DNA of 64,000 nucleotides from Desulfitobacterium dehalogenans ATCC 51507 (GCF_000243155.2 NC_018017.1:2046001-2110000), one strand, 5' to 3'. Shown: positions 53,925 through 62,517, counted from the stretch's first letter. Notes: generated by a model from the sequence alone, not told the origin. Made by a program: numbers and translations.

Positions 53925-53953
53925 TTGATCATTATCGATATCGATAGTATTAT
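53925..53953 (+). promoter_or_regulatory. Promoter with embedded palindromic operator
   Basis: TTGATC (53925-53930), 17-base spacer and TATTAT (53948-53953). The spacer holds the perfect 14-bp palindrome TATCGATATCGATA (53933-53946). A repressor bound here would exclude polymerase. Confidence 0.65.
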
Positions 53954-54009
53954 AATTAGTGAGATAATTATTAAACTTGATAACATTAATCTGAATCGAG
54001 GTGCGTTTA

Positions 54010-54561
54010 ATGGACAGTAAAGTTTTAAGTGCTTTATTAAATCCGGTGAGAATGAAAATTCTGCAGCTGTTTTTACAGAATGAAACAGAAACAGTGAAGC
54101 GGATCGCTGAGGAATTGCCCGGCATTCCTCCGGCCAGCCTTTACCGTCATGTTAATAAGCTGGTTGAGGGTGAGATCATCGAAGTCTGTGCAGAATATAA
54201 AATCCGTGGGACAGTAGAAAAGGTGTATCGTCTGAAGAACAATTCCCTCCTTTATAACGATGAGCAGATATTGGAGGCTGGTCAAGAAGAAGTCTTTAGT
54301 TATTTCTACTCCTTTGCCACGGCTCTGTTAAGCGATTTCGACAATTATTTAAGTGGTAAGGATTATGATCTCGGCCAAGATAGAGTAAGTTTTCAGAGTT
54401 ATCCTCTTTATCTCACCGATCAGGAGTGCGATGAATTATTCCAGACTATCCAAGAAACACTGAATAAGGTCGCAAGCAATAAAGAGGAAGGAGAGCGAAG
54501 ATTAAGGAAGTTCTCCTTTGTGTTGATGCCTGGGGATGAGAATAAAAAGGTAAAAAAATAG
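54010..54561 (+). CDS. ArsR-like helix-turn-helix regulator
   Basis: A 183-residue regulator with an N-terminal winged helix (LSALLNPVRMKILQLFL, VKRIAEELPGIPPASLYRHVNKLVEGEIIEV) of the HTH_20/PadR-ArsR type and a helical C-terminal part. ATG 54010 follows GAGGTG (the GTG at 54001 is inside that site). It probably acts on its own promoter, which holds a palindrome, and perhaps on the permease gene behind it. Confidence 0.8.
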   Translation: MDSKVLSALLNPVRMKILQLFLQNETETVKRIAEELPGIPPASLYRHVNKLVEGEIIEVCAEYKIRGTVEKVYRLKNNSLLYNDEQILEAGQEEVFSYFYSFATALLSDFDNYLSGKDYDLGQDRVSFQSYPLYLTDQECDELFQTIQETLNKVASNKEEGERRLRKFSFVLMPGDENKKVKK

Positions 54562-54640
54562 TCTTGGGTGTTATTGAATTATAGCGGTATTTTTGCTAAA
54601 GTTGTGCATGTGACATAATTAGAGAGAGGGAGTGCTGCTT

Positions 54641-55999
54641 ATGGATTATGGGCTGCAGAAAAAGTATGGTTTATTCACTGCAATTGCCATGGTCATTGGA
54701 ATTGTCATTGGAAGTGGCGTATTTTTTAAAGCAGAGAAAATCTTAGTAGCCACGGGAGGGGATCTGCCGCTAGGTATTTTAGCCTGGATTATCGGCGGAA
54801 TTATCATGATTGTGTGTGCCTATGTGTTTGCCACTATGGCTACACGTTATGAAAAGGTCAATGGGGTCGTAGACTACGCGGAAGCCGCCATGGGCAGGGG
54901 ATATGCCTATAGTGTGGGCTGGTTTATGACCACTATCTATTATCCGGCAATTACCTCCGTATTAGCTTGGGTCTCAGCCCGATATACCTGCGTTCTTCTT
55001 GGGTGGGATATCGTAGGTGCGGAAGCGATGGCTATTTCAGGCTTTTACTTGGTGGGAAGCTATGCACTCAATGCTTTATCCCCGAAATTGGCGGGAAAAT
55101 TCCAGGTTTCAACCACTGTCATTAAGCTTATTCCCTTGATTTTAATGGCGATTTTAGGGACTATTACCGGTTTAAGTAATGGGGTTTTGATTAAGAACTT
55201 CACAAGCGGTGTTATCGCAGATGTATCTACTGCCAATCCTATGTTCACCGCAGTAGTGGCCACCGCTTTTGCCTACGAAGGTTGGATCATCGCCACCAGC
55301 ATTAACGCTGAATTAAGAGATGCAAAAAAGAATCTTCCTCGTGCCTTAACCTTTGGTACCATGTTTGTCGCTCTCATCTATATTTTATATTACACCGGAC
55401 TAGCTGGTGCCGTGGAGAACAGCGTTATCATGCAAGGGGGAGAGACCGGAGCTAAGATTGCTTTCTCCACAGTCTTTTCCAATCTCGGCGGGTCCATACT
55501 CTTTGTTTTTGTTGTGATCTCCTGCTTGGGAACTCTTAATGGATTAATGCTCGGATGTACCCGGGGGTTCTACTCCTTAGCAGCCAGAGATCTTGGCCCT
55601 CACCCCGATGTCTATAAGAACATCGATGCCAACACCAATATGCCAACCAACTCCGCTATCTTAGGGCTTTTATTCTCCGGAGGGTGGCTGCTGTATTTCT
55701 TTGGTGCCAATCTGGTGCCTGTACCTTGGTTTGGCCCTTTTAGTTTTGACAGTTCGGAGCTCCCTATTGTCACACTATACGCTATGTATATTCCCATCTT
55801 CGCAATGATAATGATAAAAGAACAAACCTTAGGCGGGTTTAAACGGTTTGTTATGCCCATCCTGGCGATCTGCGCCTGCATCTTTATGGTGATTGCCGCT
55901 GTTTATGCCCATGGTTGGGCAGTTGCGTACTACCTGATCCTCTTTGCAGTGATTATGGCAGTAGGTGGGTTGTTCTATTCTACTAAAAAGGCTCATTAG
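54641..55999 (+). CDS. APC-family amino acid permease
   Basis: A 452-residue transporter with 12 predicted helices. The first helix has the substrate-backbone motif GIVIGSGVFFKAE and helix 6 the FAYEGWIIATS segment, both typical of the APC superfamily. Substrate unknown. ATG 54641 has AGAGAGGGAG upstream; GTG 54632 lies too close to it. A strong terminator follows. Confidence 0.87.
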   Translation: MDYGLQKKYGLFTAIAMVIGIVIGSGVFFKAEKILVATGGDLPLGILAWIIGGIIMIVCAYVFATMATRYEKVNGVVDYAEAAMGRGYAYSVGWFMTTIYYPAITSVLAWVSARYTCVLLGWDIVGAEAMAISGFYLVGSYALNALSPKLAGKFQVSTTVIKLIPLILMAILGTITGLSNGVLIKNFTSGVIADVSTANPMFTAVVATAFAYEGWIIATSINAELRDAKKNLPRALTFGTMFVALIYILYYTGLAGAVENSVIMQGGETGAKIAFSTVFSNLGGSILFVFVVISCLGTLNGLMLGCTRGFYSLAARDLGPHPDVYKNIDANTNMPTNSAILGLLFSGGWLLYFFGANLVPVPWFGPFSFDSSELPIVTLYAMYIPIFAMIMIKEQTLGGFKRFVMPILAICACIFMVIAAVYAHGWAVAYYLILFAVIMAVGGLFYSTKKAH

Positions 56000-56018
56000 A
56001 ACCGCTCTCTTATAGAGA

Positions 56019-56060
56019 AAAAAACACCTTCCCTATGTAAAATAGGAAGGTGTTTTTTTC
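56019..56060 (+). terminator. Terminator after the permease gene
   Basis: Stem AACACCTTCCCTAT / ATAGGAAGGTGTT (one bulge) with a T7 run. Confidence 0.87.
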
Positions 56061-56061
56061 T

Positions 56062-56150
56062 CTCAAAATCGCAAACATTGCGATTGGGAATAAGACCGGC
56101 ACGAAGTAAAGCTACACCTTTCATCCTTTGCCGGTGCCGCCTGAGCAACC
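56062..56150. other. Hairpin-rich intergenic stretch, unassigned
   Basis: Contains ATCGCAA / TTGCGAT, ACCGGC / GCCGGT and CCGGT / ACCGG pairs in close order. Also has GTAAAGCTAC, shared with the ends of the element at 3537-3716. Lies between convergent transcripts and fits no riboswitch I could confirm. Confidence 0.4.
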
Positions 56151-56169
56151 GGAAGTGTGATTAATTAAG

Positions 56170-56200
56170 CCAGGGGCTTGTCTTACATGACAGCCCCTGG
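56170..56200 (-). terminator. Hairpin after the NlpC/P60 gene
   Basis: Stem CCAGGGGC-TTGTC / GACA-GCCCCTGG; the minus-strand flank is T/A-rich rather than a pure T-run. Confidence 0.6.
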
Positions 56201-56241
56201 TGATTAAAAGATTTAATGTATATACGGTTTTGTTATACAGT

Positions 56242-57672
56242 TTAGTATCGGCGTGCCCCAAGATAGCGGGGGCCATAAAAGCTATCGCTTACTCCTGAAA
56301 CCTTAACCCCACTGCCGGGATTGGAAGCATGAACAAACTTACCGTCACCGACGTAGATGCCTACATGAGATGCTCCGGCAGCATAGGTGCTGAAGAAGAC
56401 TAAATCTCCCGCTTGTAGATTATCCTTACTCACGGCTGAACCTGAATTGAATTGATCGTAGGAAGTTCGCGGAAGGGAAATTCCCGAACCTGAATAGATG
56501 TACTTGGTAAAGCCGGAGCAGTCAAAACCACTGGTGGAAGTGCCTCCGAAAACATACTTGGTTCCTTGAAAACCGAGAGCGCGATCGACGATAGAAGAAC
56601 CATCGGCGCTACCCCGCGAGGCGGTATAGGCTACATTGACGGTTTGTTTGTTAGGGCCTTTAGAGACGACTTCATCAACGGGTTTCTCAACAATCTTCTC
56701 ATCAAGAACTTTTTTGGCTACCTCTACACCATTTCTTTGCTCGTAAGAATAGGTTACGATTTTTGAACCGTTGCTGCCTTTTGTAATAACTTTAGTTTGG
56801 CCTGGATTGAGTTTATAATCGGTTTTGGTGACTACATCATAGGGAATGATTTCCTGACCGGAATATGTACCCTGGCTCACGACTGTCAGATAAGGTTCAA
56901 CAGTAACAAGTTTAATCACTTCTCCCGGCTTGATCATGGTGTCTTCAGTTGCCCCGGGATTCCCGGCAAGAACTTCGGCGGTCAGCATATTGTTTTTGCG
57001 GGCAATCAACCACCAGGAGTCGTTTTCCTCTACAGTATACTCTTTTGTGGTGACCTGACCTTCGATGAGCTTTTCATAGGCTAACTCAAGAGAAGCCATT
57101 TGCTCGGGTTGGATAGAAACTTTTTCAATAGTTACTTCTTCTAAAAAGCTGACGGAAGTAATTTGGTTCTCATTGCTGGATTTGGAATAGTACTCTTCGT
57201 ATTCTTTAAGCAATGTGTCTGCTTCTTCTTTACTGGGTAAATAGGCTATGGGTGTTTCATTAACATGAATTTTGTAGCCTTCCAGATAATAGCTCAAAGA
57301 GTTGGCTAAATTTTCTTCCTTGATCTCTGAGGCTTTATAGGCGGTATTTTTGATTCTGACATGTTCATAGTTGATCTGGTCCCGTGTCTTGGCAACGACA
57401 CCATAGGGTTCCCCTTTTTCCTGGAGGAATGTATCCACAAGGGTTTGTCCGCTATGGGAATCTGCCACATAGCCCACTTGCTGGCCGTTGATCGTCACAG
57501 CAGCTGCGGTGGTCGTGGTTAGAAAATAGAATCCTAATCCACCGGTCAGGACAAGGGTTACAGTTAAAGAACCAAGAACACGAGGTGATTTCCAAGAAAC
57601 GTTTTTTGCTATTCTTTGAACTTGATCGGATGCAGAGGCCTTGAATTGAGACAAGCTTTCCTTAAAATGCAT
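56242..57672 (-). CDS. Cell-wall hydrolase with LysM, G5 and NlpC/P60 domains
   Basis: A 476-residue exported or membrane-anchored endopeptidase. One membrane helix at about 34-56, then a linker domain, a LysM repeat near 215-265 (YTVEENDSWWLIARKNN), a G5 domain near 265-340 and a C-terminal NlpC/P60 peptidase. Catalytic Cys lies in GFDCSGFTKY near 385, His in ASHVGIYVGDGKFVHAS near 433. It would cut peptidoglycan stem peptides in growth, sporulation or germination. A c-di-AMP riboswitch directly precedes the gene, matching the known link of this second messenger to wall hydrolases. Confidence 0.88.
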   Translation of the reverse strand: MHFKESLSQFKASASDQVQRIAKNVSWKSPRVLGSLTVTLVLTGGLGFYFLTTTTAAAVTINGQQVGYVADSHSGQTLVDTFLQEKGEPYGVVAKTRDQINYEHVRIKNTAYKASEIKEENLANSLSYYLEGYKIHVNETPIAYLPSKEEADTLLKEYEEYYSKSSNENQITSVSFLEEVTIEKVSIQPEQMASLELAYEKLIEGQVTTKEYTVEENDSWWLIARKNNMLTAEVLAGNPGATEDTMIKPGEVIKLVTVEPYLTVVSQGTYSGQEIIPYDVVTKTDYKLNPGQTKVITKGSNGSKIVTYSYEQRNGVEVAKKVLDEKIVEKPVDEVVSKGPNKQTVNVAYTASRGSADGSSIVDRALGFQGTKYVFGGTSTSGFDCSGFTKYIYSGSGISLPRTSYDQFNSGSAVSKDNLQAGDLVFFSTYAAGASHVGIYVGDGKFVHASNPGSGVKVSGVSDSFYGPRYLGARRY

Positions 57673-57689
57673 GCTCAGACACCTTTCTT

Positions 57690-57800
57690 AGCCTACGGGG
57701 TTAGTTGACGGATTCGGGCGAAAGTGTAAGCCCTACGCACAGGTTGTGCGATTCACCCCAGAAATGTAGTCCCCCGTTCCAGGATACCCTAGATTAGGCT
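57690..57800 (-). promoter_or_regulatory. c-di-AMP riboswitch (ydaO/yuaA type)
   Basis: On the minus strand the region shows conserved ydaO pieces in order: GGAACGGGGGAC, GGGGTGAATC, TAGGGCTTACAC, CCGAATCCGTCAACTAACC and CGTAGGC. P1 closes by AGCCTA / TAGGCT. A -10 hexamer TATAAT lies just upstream (57804-57809). Only 17 bases separate the aptamer from the ATG and they hold the ribosome site, so control may be at translation or by P1-coupled folding. The rest of the gap to 57983 carries no other feature I recognise. Confidence 0.88.
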
Positions 57801-57983
57801 TTAATTATACAATGCACATATTTTATTCTGATTCGACATCAAGTTCTAAAGTTCCTTCATTAATACTTTATGAAATACGTGGAAATTCCATGACAAATCT
57901 TGGATGAAAGGGTTTAGCTGTTAGTTATTCATTCTGGAATATGGTAAAATAGTGGCATGCTCTAAGCCGATAGCAGAGGACTA

Positions 57984-58958
57984 ATGACTAGGGGGATAGC
58001 CTTGTTCTTTTGGAAACGGGAAAAAGAAGTGAAAAAAATTACTCCTGAACTGAAAACTGCTCGGGAGACCTGGCAAGGGAAAAAGTATAAGACCAATTAT
58101 TACTCTTATAACTCGGTAAGGAGAAGAGACTCCTTACGGAGCAAGAAACAACGTAAACATGAGATCGGGGAATACAAGCTTGAAGTGGAGCTTACTCATT
58201 TGCCAAGATGCTTTCGTCGTCTGAGCAATCTCCTGTTAAAAACAAAGGGTGGCTTTCAGCAGATTGATCACCTTCTGATATCTCCTTATGGAATCTTTCT
58301 CTTGGAGGTCAATAATTTGTCGGGGCTGATTGTAGGGGAAGAAGAGGACCCCAAGTGGTATCAGTCGATTACCTGGAGGGTGAAACCTTTCCCTAATCCT
58401 ATTCTGGAGAATCAGGTCCGAATTAAAGTGCTGCAAGAGTTGGCGGGGCTTGATGAAACAATCCCGGTCTTTTCTTATGTGACCTTTAACCGGCGTTGTA
58501 ACCTGAAGGTTTTTTCAAGTGTGGTCTTTTATGATATTGATCTTCTGGCCTCAATCATTAAACTGACCCAGAATCAGCCTGTCGTACTCTGTGATGAGGA
58601 AATTCTGCAGATTATAGAGAGGATTGAAAAAATCAATGTGACGGAGCTGGGGATTCGCAATGAGTATGCTGCACGCCAGCGTAGAGAAAGAATGCAGCAT
58701 AGACCGAAGTATGGGGATATTCGTTGCAGTATTTGCCAAAAGGCTGTAAACGAACGAATGGCCCGATATTGTCTGAATCGTCCTGAGAAATTTGCTTGGA
58801 AAATCTATTGCGAAAAACACCAAAGGGAAATGACCAGGGTAGTAAGACGGGAATACACTCAACGTGAAGAATATGAGGAGATCGGAAATGGTAAGGGGAG
58901 AGAAAGACATGATACATACGTTAAGACTGGAGACCCAAAAAAGGAATCAATGGATTGA
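57984..58958 (+). CDS. NERD-like domain protein with C-terminal Cys cluster
   Basis: A 324-residue protein. Residues about 60-200 match the nuclease-related NERD domain: GGFQQIDHLLISPYGIFLLEV, then Q-V-R-IKVLQEL and SYVTFNRRCNLKV. The usual ExK pair reads E-V-N here, so the lysine of the PD-(D/E)XK-type site is missing. A C-terminal part has Cys in RCSICQ, YCLN and YCEKH, a possible zinc ribbon. Start ATG 57984 has AGAGGA upstream; a TTG at 58002 is possible. Its 3' end overlaps the yjbQ gene by 50 bases. Confidence 0.72.
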   Translation: MTRGIALFFWKREKEVKKITPELKTARETWQGKKYKTNYYSYNSVRRRDSLRSKKQRKHEIGEYKLEVELTHLPRCFRRLSNLLLKTKGGFQQIDHLLISPYGIFLLEVNNLSGLIVGEEEDPKWYQSITWRVKPFPNPILENQVRIKVLQELAGLDETIPVFSYVTFNRRCNLKVFSSVVFYDIDLLASIIKLTQNQPVVLCDEEILQIIERIEKINVTELGIRNEYAARQRRERMQHRPKYGDIRCSICQKAVNERMARYCLNRPEKFAWKIYCEKHQREMTRVVRREYTQREEYEEIGNGKGRERHDTYVKTGDPKKESMD

Positions 58959-59307
58959 TATTACTTTTTTAATAGAAGGATTTTTGCAGAACTCCCAGAT
59001 TAAGGATGGCGCAGCGATTATCTATTGTCCTCATACTACGGCGGGAATCACGATTAATGAGAATGCGGATCCCGATGTTTCCCGGGATATGCTGAGGCGC
59101 CTGGATGAGATCTGCCCTTGGGATATAGCCCAGGATAAGCACGGGGAAGGGAATTCGGCAGCCCATTTGAAAGCCAGCCTGATGGGAAGCTCTCAGACTG
59201 TCATAATCAAAGAGGGAAGATTGCTTTTAGGCCGTTGGCAAGGGGTTTATTTTTGTGAATTCGATGGACCTCGCTCCAGAGAGTGTTTTGTAAAGATATT
59301 GGCTTAA
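58909..59307 (+). CDS. YjbQ/UPF0047 family protein
   Basis: A 132-residue protein with the full YjbQ pattern: IIYCPHTTAGITINENADPDVSRDM (key H and T residues near 41), GNSAAHLKASLMGSS near 84 and GRWQGVYFCEFDGPR near 109. Members have weak thiamine-phosphate synthase activity; true role unsure. ATG 58909 follows AAGGGGAGAG. It is read out of frame with the end of the gene before it (50-base overlap). Confidence 0.88.
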   Translation: MIHTLRLETQKRNQWIDITFLIEGFLQNSQIKDGAAIIYCPHTTAGITINENADPDVSRDMLRRLDEICPWDIAQDKHGEGNSAAHLKASLMGSSQTVIIKEGRLLLGRWQGVYFCEFDGPRSRECFVKILA

Positions 59308-59367
59308 AAAATAATTGTAGGGCAAAGGCAAGTACCCATTTTGGAAGTAAGTACTTGAAAGGGAAAC

Positions 59368-60303
59368 ATGAGTGAACTTATAGTTGAAAAGCACGAAGAA
59401 AAGACTCAAAATATCAGGACAAAAGCCGTCAGAGGGACGATATTTACCCTTATTGGCGGGATCAGTTGGGGATTTTCCGGTGCCTGCGGACAATACCTTT
59501 TTTCCGTGAAGGGGATCGACCCTCATTGGGTTACAGTGGTACGGATGTTTATAGCGGGGCTGATTTTATTTTCTTTGGTTTTATTTAAACATAGAAAGCA
59601 AATGATAGGTTTGTTCAGCAATACAAAGGATCGCTGGACACTTATCGCCTTTAGCTTATTTGGGCTTATCTCTTGTCAATACACCTATTTATTGGCCATA
59701 TCGTATACCAATGCGGGAACAGCGACTGTGCTGCAGTATTTAGGGCCGTTATTAATTATGATTTTCGTTTGCGGAATAGATAGGCGCTTACCGACGAAGA
59801 CAGAAGGCATTGCTATTGTTTTAGCTGTAACCGGTACCTTTTTATTGGCTACCCATGGGAATCTCAGCAACCTTGTCATATCTACCCAAGGGCTTTTCTG
59901 GGGACTGATGTCCGCTTTAGGATTGATGCTTTATACGATCATTCCGGGGAGGATTATTGGCAGATGGGGGAGCATCGTCGTTACAGGCTGTGGAATGTTA
60001 ATCGGTGGGACAATCCTGCTTATATTTATTCGACCTTGGCAGATTCCCGTTTCCCTGGATTGGCAGGTGTTCTGGGGGATGTTGGCTATTATCGTGATCG
60101 GGACGGTTGTGTCTTTTACTTTGTATTTACAGGGGGTCAGTGATATTGGGCCTGTAAAGGCTAGTATGATCGCCAGTGTAGAACCTGTGTCAGCTGCTTT
60201 GTTCTCCGCTTTTTGGTTGAACACGGCTTTTGTCTGGCTCGATATTATAGGGTTTGCCTTAATTATTACCACAGTGATTCTTTTGACAAGGAAGGGAAGC
60301 TGA
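59368..60303 (+). CDS. EamA/DMT-family transporter
   Basis: A 311-residue protein with ten predicted helices in two EamA repeats (TLIGGISWGFSGACGQYLF near residue 28; GLFWGLMSALGLMLYTIIPG near 177). Such proteins move metabolites out of or into the cell; substrate unknown. ATG after GAAAGGGAAAC. Confidence 0.83.
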   Translation: MSELIVEKHEEKTQNIRTKAVRGTIFTLIGGISWGFSGACGQYLFSVKGIDPHWVTVVRMFIAGLILFSLVLFKHRKQMIGLFSNTKDRWTLIAFSLFGLISCQYTYLLAISYTNAGTATVLQYLGPLLIMIFVCGIDRRLPTKTEGIAIVLAVTGTFLLATHGNLSNLVISTQGLFWGLMSALGLMLYTIIPGRIIGRWGSIVVTGCGMLIGGTILLIFIRPWQIPVSLDWQVFWGMLAIIVIGTVVSFTLYLQGVSDIGPVKASMIASVEPVSAALFSAFWLNTAFVWLDIIGFALIITTVILLTRKGS

Positions 60304-60449
60304 GAATAGATTGGATTAATGGACTTGTATTTTTTCTGTTAAAGAGCGGTACAATTAACTAAAAACAGGAATATATAGCCAGATATTGTTTCGAATTAAC
60401 CGAATGTTTTCCCTAAAATATGTTAATTCTACTTAATAGAAAAAAGTAT

Positions 60450-60478
60450 TTGACAAGTAAAGCTAGTCCATGTATTAT
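60450..60478 (+). promoter_or_regulatory. Promoter of tRNA array copy 1
   Basis: TTGACA (60450-60455), 17-base spacer, TATTAT (60473-60478), ending 16 bases before the first tRNA. Confidence 0.85.
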
Positions 60479-60493
60479 AGTTATTGCGCTAGC

Positions 60494-60569
60494 GGCCCAT
60501 TGGTCAAGCGGCCTAAGACACCGCCCTTTCACGGCGGTAACACGGGTTCGAATCCCGTATGGGTCACCA
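60494..60569 (+). tRNA. tRNA-Glu(TTC)
   Basis: Acceptor GGCCCAT/ATGGGTC, anticodon loop CTTTCAC, T-arm GGTTCGAATCC, CCA encoded. Confidence 0.95.
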
Positions 60570-60575
60570 AAATTC

Positions 60576-60651
<76 letters not shown>

Positions 60652-60657
60652 AAATCC

Positions 60658-60733
60658 GGCCCCGTGGTGTAGTGGTTAACATGCCTGCCTGTCACGCAGG
60701 AGATCGTCGGTTCAAGTCCGATCGGGGTCGCCA
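60658..60733 (+). tRNA. tRNA-Asp(GTC)
   Basis: Acceptor GGCCCCG/CGGGGTC, discriminator G, anticodon loop CTGTCAC, CCA encoded. Confidence 0.95.
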
Positions 60734-60763
60734 TTTTAATTTTATAAGCGGGAAACACAATGT

Positions 60764-60847
60764 GGGTAGATGGCCGAGTGGTTAAAGGCGGCAGACTGTA
60801 AATCTGTTCCGAAAGGTACGGTGGTTCGAATCCATCTCTACCCACCA
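60764..60847 (+). tRNA. tRNA-Tyr(GTA)
   Basis: Acceptor GGGTAGA/TCTACCC, anticodon GTA in ACTGTAAAT, long variable arm as expected for bacterial Tyr, CCA encoded. Confidence 0.95.
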
Positions 60848-60855
60848 CTAAACAT

Positions 60856-60930
<75 letters not shown>

Positions 60931-60972
60931 AGGTTTTAAGTCAACAGCAGTTGATTTAAAAATAGATAGGAT

Positions 60973-61047
60973 AGGGATGTCGCCAAGCGGTAAGGCACCA
61001 GACTTTGACTCTGGCATTCGTAGGTTCGAATCCTGCCATCCCTGCCA
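60973..61047 (+). tRNA. tRNA-Gln(TTG)
   Basis: Acceptor AGGGATG/CATCCCT, discriminator G, anticodon loop CTTTGAC, CCA encoded. Confidence 0.95.
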
Positions 61048-61053
61048 TTTTAT

Positions 61054-61129
61054 GAGCCATTAGCTCAGTCGGTAGAGCACCTGACTTTTAATCAGGGTGT
61101 CCCGCGTTCGAGTCGCGGATGGCTCACCA
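61054..61129 (+). tRNA. tRNA-Lys(TTT)
   Basis: Acceptor GAGCCAT/ATGGCTC, anticodon loop CTTTTAA, CCA encoded. Confidence 0.95.
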
Positions 61130-61148
61130 TTTTATCATTCAACGACAT

Positions 61149-61223
61149 GCGGGTGTAACTCAGTGGTAGAGTGTCACCTTGCCAAGGTGAAAGTCGCGAG
61201 TTCGAATCTCGTCACCCGCTCCA
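61149..61223 (+). tRNA. tRNA-Gly(GCC)
   Basis: Acceptor GCGGGTG/CACCCGC, anticodon loop TTGCCAA, CCA encoded. Confidence 0.95.
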
Positions 61224-61230
61224 AAGACAT

Positions 61231-61307
<77 letters not shown>

Positions 61308-61331
61308 TTTCAATTTTAGATAATCCTCAAT

Positions 61332-61407
<76 letters not shown>

Positions 61408-61415
61408 CAAACAAT

Positions 61416-61500
61416 GCGGGAGTGGCGGAACTGGCAGACGCGCACGTTTGAGGGGCGTGTGGGTAACACCGTATGGGTTCAAGTCCCATCTTCCGCACCA
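61416..61500 (+). tRNA. tRNA-Leu(GAG)
   Basis: Class II tRNA with long variable arm; anticodon loop TTGAGGG; acceptor starts GCGGGAG, CCA encoded. Confidence 0.93.
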
Positions 61501-61514
61501 AAAAGTAGTCTTTC

Positions 61515-61605
61515 GGAGAAGTACTCAAGTGGCTGAAGAGGACGGTTTGCTAAACCGTTAGAGTGGGTAACTGCTGCGAGGGTTCGAATCCCTCCTTCTC
61601 CGCCA
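61515..61605 (+). tRNA. tRNA-Ser(GCT)
   Basis: Class II tRNA with long variable arm, acceptor GGAGAAG/CTTCTCC, discriminator G, anticodon loop TTGCTAA, CCA encoded. Confidence 0.95.
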
Positions 61606-61618
61606 GTCATAACACTAT

Positions 61619-61693
61619 TCCTCGATAGCTCAATGGTGGAGCAACCGGCTGTTAACCGGTAGGTTGCAGGTTCGAGTCCTGCTCGGGGAGCCA
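61619..61693 (+). tRNA. tRNA-Asn(GTT)
   Basis: Acceptor TCCTCGA/TCGGGGA, discriminator G, anticodon loop CTGTTAA, CCA encoded. Confidence 0.95.
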
Positions 61694-61694
61694 T

Positions 61695-61771
61695 GGCAGG
61701 GTAGCCAAGTGGTCTAAGGCAAGTGGTTCATACCCGCTCATTCGAGAGTTCAAATCTCTCCCCTGCTACCA
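61695..61771 (+). tRNA. Elongator tRNA-Met(CAT)
   Basis: Anticodon arm AGTGGTTCATACCCGCT resembles elongator Met of Bacillus rather than the initiator or lysidine-type Ile. G1-T72 wobble closes the acceptor. One base after tRNA-Asn. CCA encoded. Confidence 0.9.
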
Positions 61772-61776
61772 CACCT

Positions 61777-61850
61777 GCGGGTGTAGCTCAATGGTAGAGC
61801 GCTAGCCTTCCAAGCTAGTTACGTGAGTTCGATTCTCATCACCCGCTCCA
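61777..61850 (+). tRNA. tRNA-Gly(TCC)
   Basis: Acceptor GCGGGTG/CACCCGC, anticodon loop CTTCCAA, CCA encoded. Last tRNA before the terminator. Confidence 0.95.
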
Positions 61851-61862
61851 TAGGCAAGATTT

Positions 61863-61891
61863 AACCGTACTGATGTCAGTACGGTTTTTTT
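61863..61891 (+). terminator. Terminator of tRNA array copy 1
   Basis: Stem CCGTACTGA / TCAGTACGG with a T7 run. Confidence 0.9.
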
Positions 61892-62106
61892 CACGATCAG
61901 ACTTTCATGCTGAAAAGCAAGCATTTCCTCGGTAGAAAATGCTACTTAATTAAAAACTTAAGGTGCTGTTAAAATAAATTAAATAATTGTAGGTGAATTT
62001 TAGATAATAAGCAGACCAAAATAGTCAGTTAAGAGTGTATAGAATGGCGTATAAAAGCAGTATATATGGGTGATATAAGATTAAACTACTTTTTTAAATA
62101 AACGTG

Positions 62107-62135
62107 TTGACATTTATGCTCGATTCGGATATACT
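62107..62135 (+). promoter_or_regulatory. Promoter of tRNA array copy 2
   Basis: TTGACA (62107-62112), 17-base spacer, TATACT (62130-62135). Sequence around it is unlike the copy-1 promoter. The 215-base gap before it (61892-62106) holds only an AGCATTT/AAATGCT hairpin near 61925. Confidence 0.85.
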
Positions 62136-62155
62136 AACAAATGTTCCGCTAAAAC

Positions 62156-62231
62156 GGCCCATTGGTCAAGCGGCCTAAGACACCGCCCTTTCACGGCGGT
62201 AACACGGGTTCGAATCCCGTATGGGTCACCA
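62156..62231 (+). tRNA. tRNA-Glu(TTC), copy 2
   Basis: Same sequence as the gene at 60494; anticodon TTC, CCA encoded. Confidence 0.95.
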
Positions 62232-62237
62232 AAATTC

Positions 62238-62313
<76 letters not shown>

Positions 62314-62319
62314 AAATCC

Positions 62320-62395
62320 GGCCCCGTGGTGTAGTGGTTAACATGCCTGCCTGTCACGCAGGAGATCGTCGGTTCAAGTCCGATCGGGGTCGCCA
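62320..62395 (+). tRNA. tRNA-Asp(GTC), copy 2
   Basis: Same sequence as the gene at 60658; anticodon GTC. Confidence 0.95.
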
Positions 62396-62425
62396 TTTTA
62401 ATTTTATAAGCGGGAAACACAATGT

Positions 62426-62509
62426 GGGTAGATGGCCGAGTGGTTAAAGGCGGCAGACTGTAAATCTGTTCCGAAAGGTACGGTGGTTCGAATCCATCTC
62501 TACCCACCA
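62426..62509 (+). tRNA. tRNA-Tyr(GTA), copy 2
   Basis: Same sequence as the gene at 60764; anticodon GTA, long variable arm. Confidence 0.95.
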
Positions 62510-62517
62510 CTAAACAT

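Noticed and set aside
56062-56150. c-di-GMP (GEMM) riboswitch call
   Set aside because: Only scattered core words match, spacing is off, and no downstream gene on that strand could be controlled.
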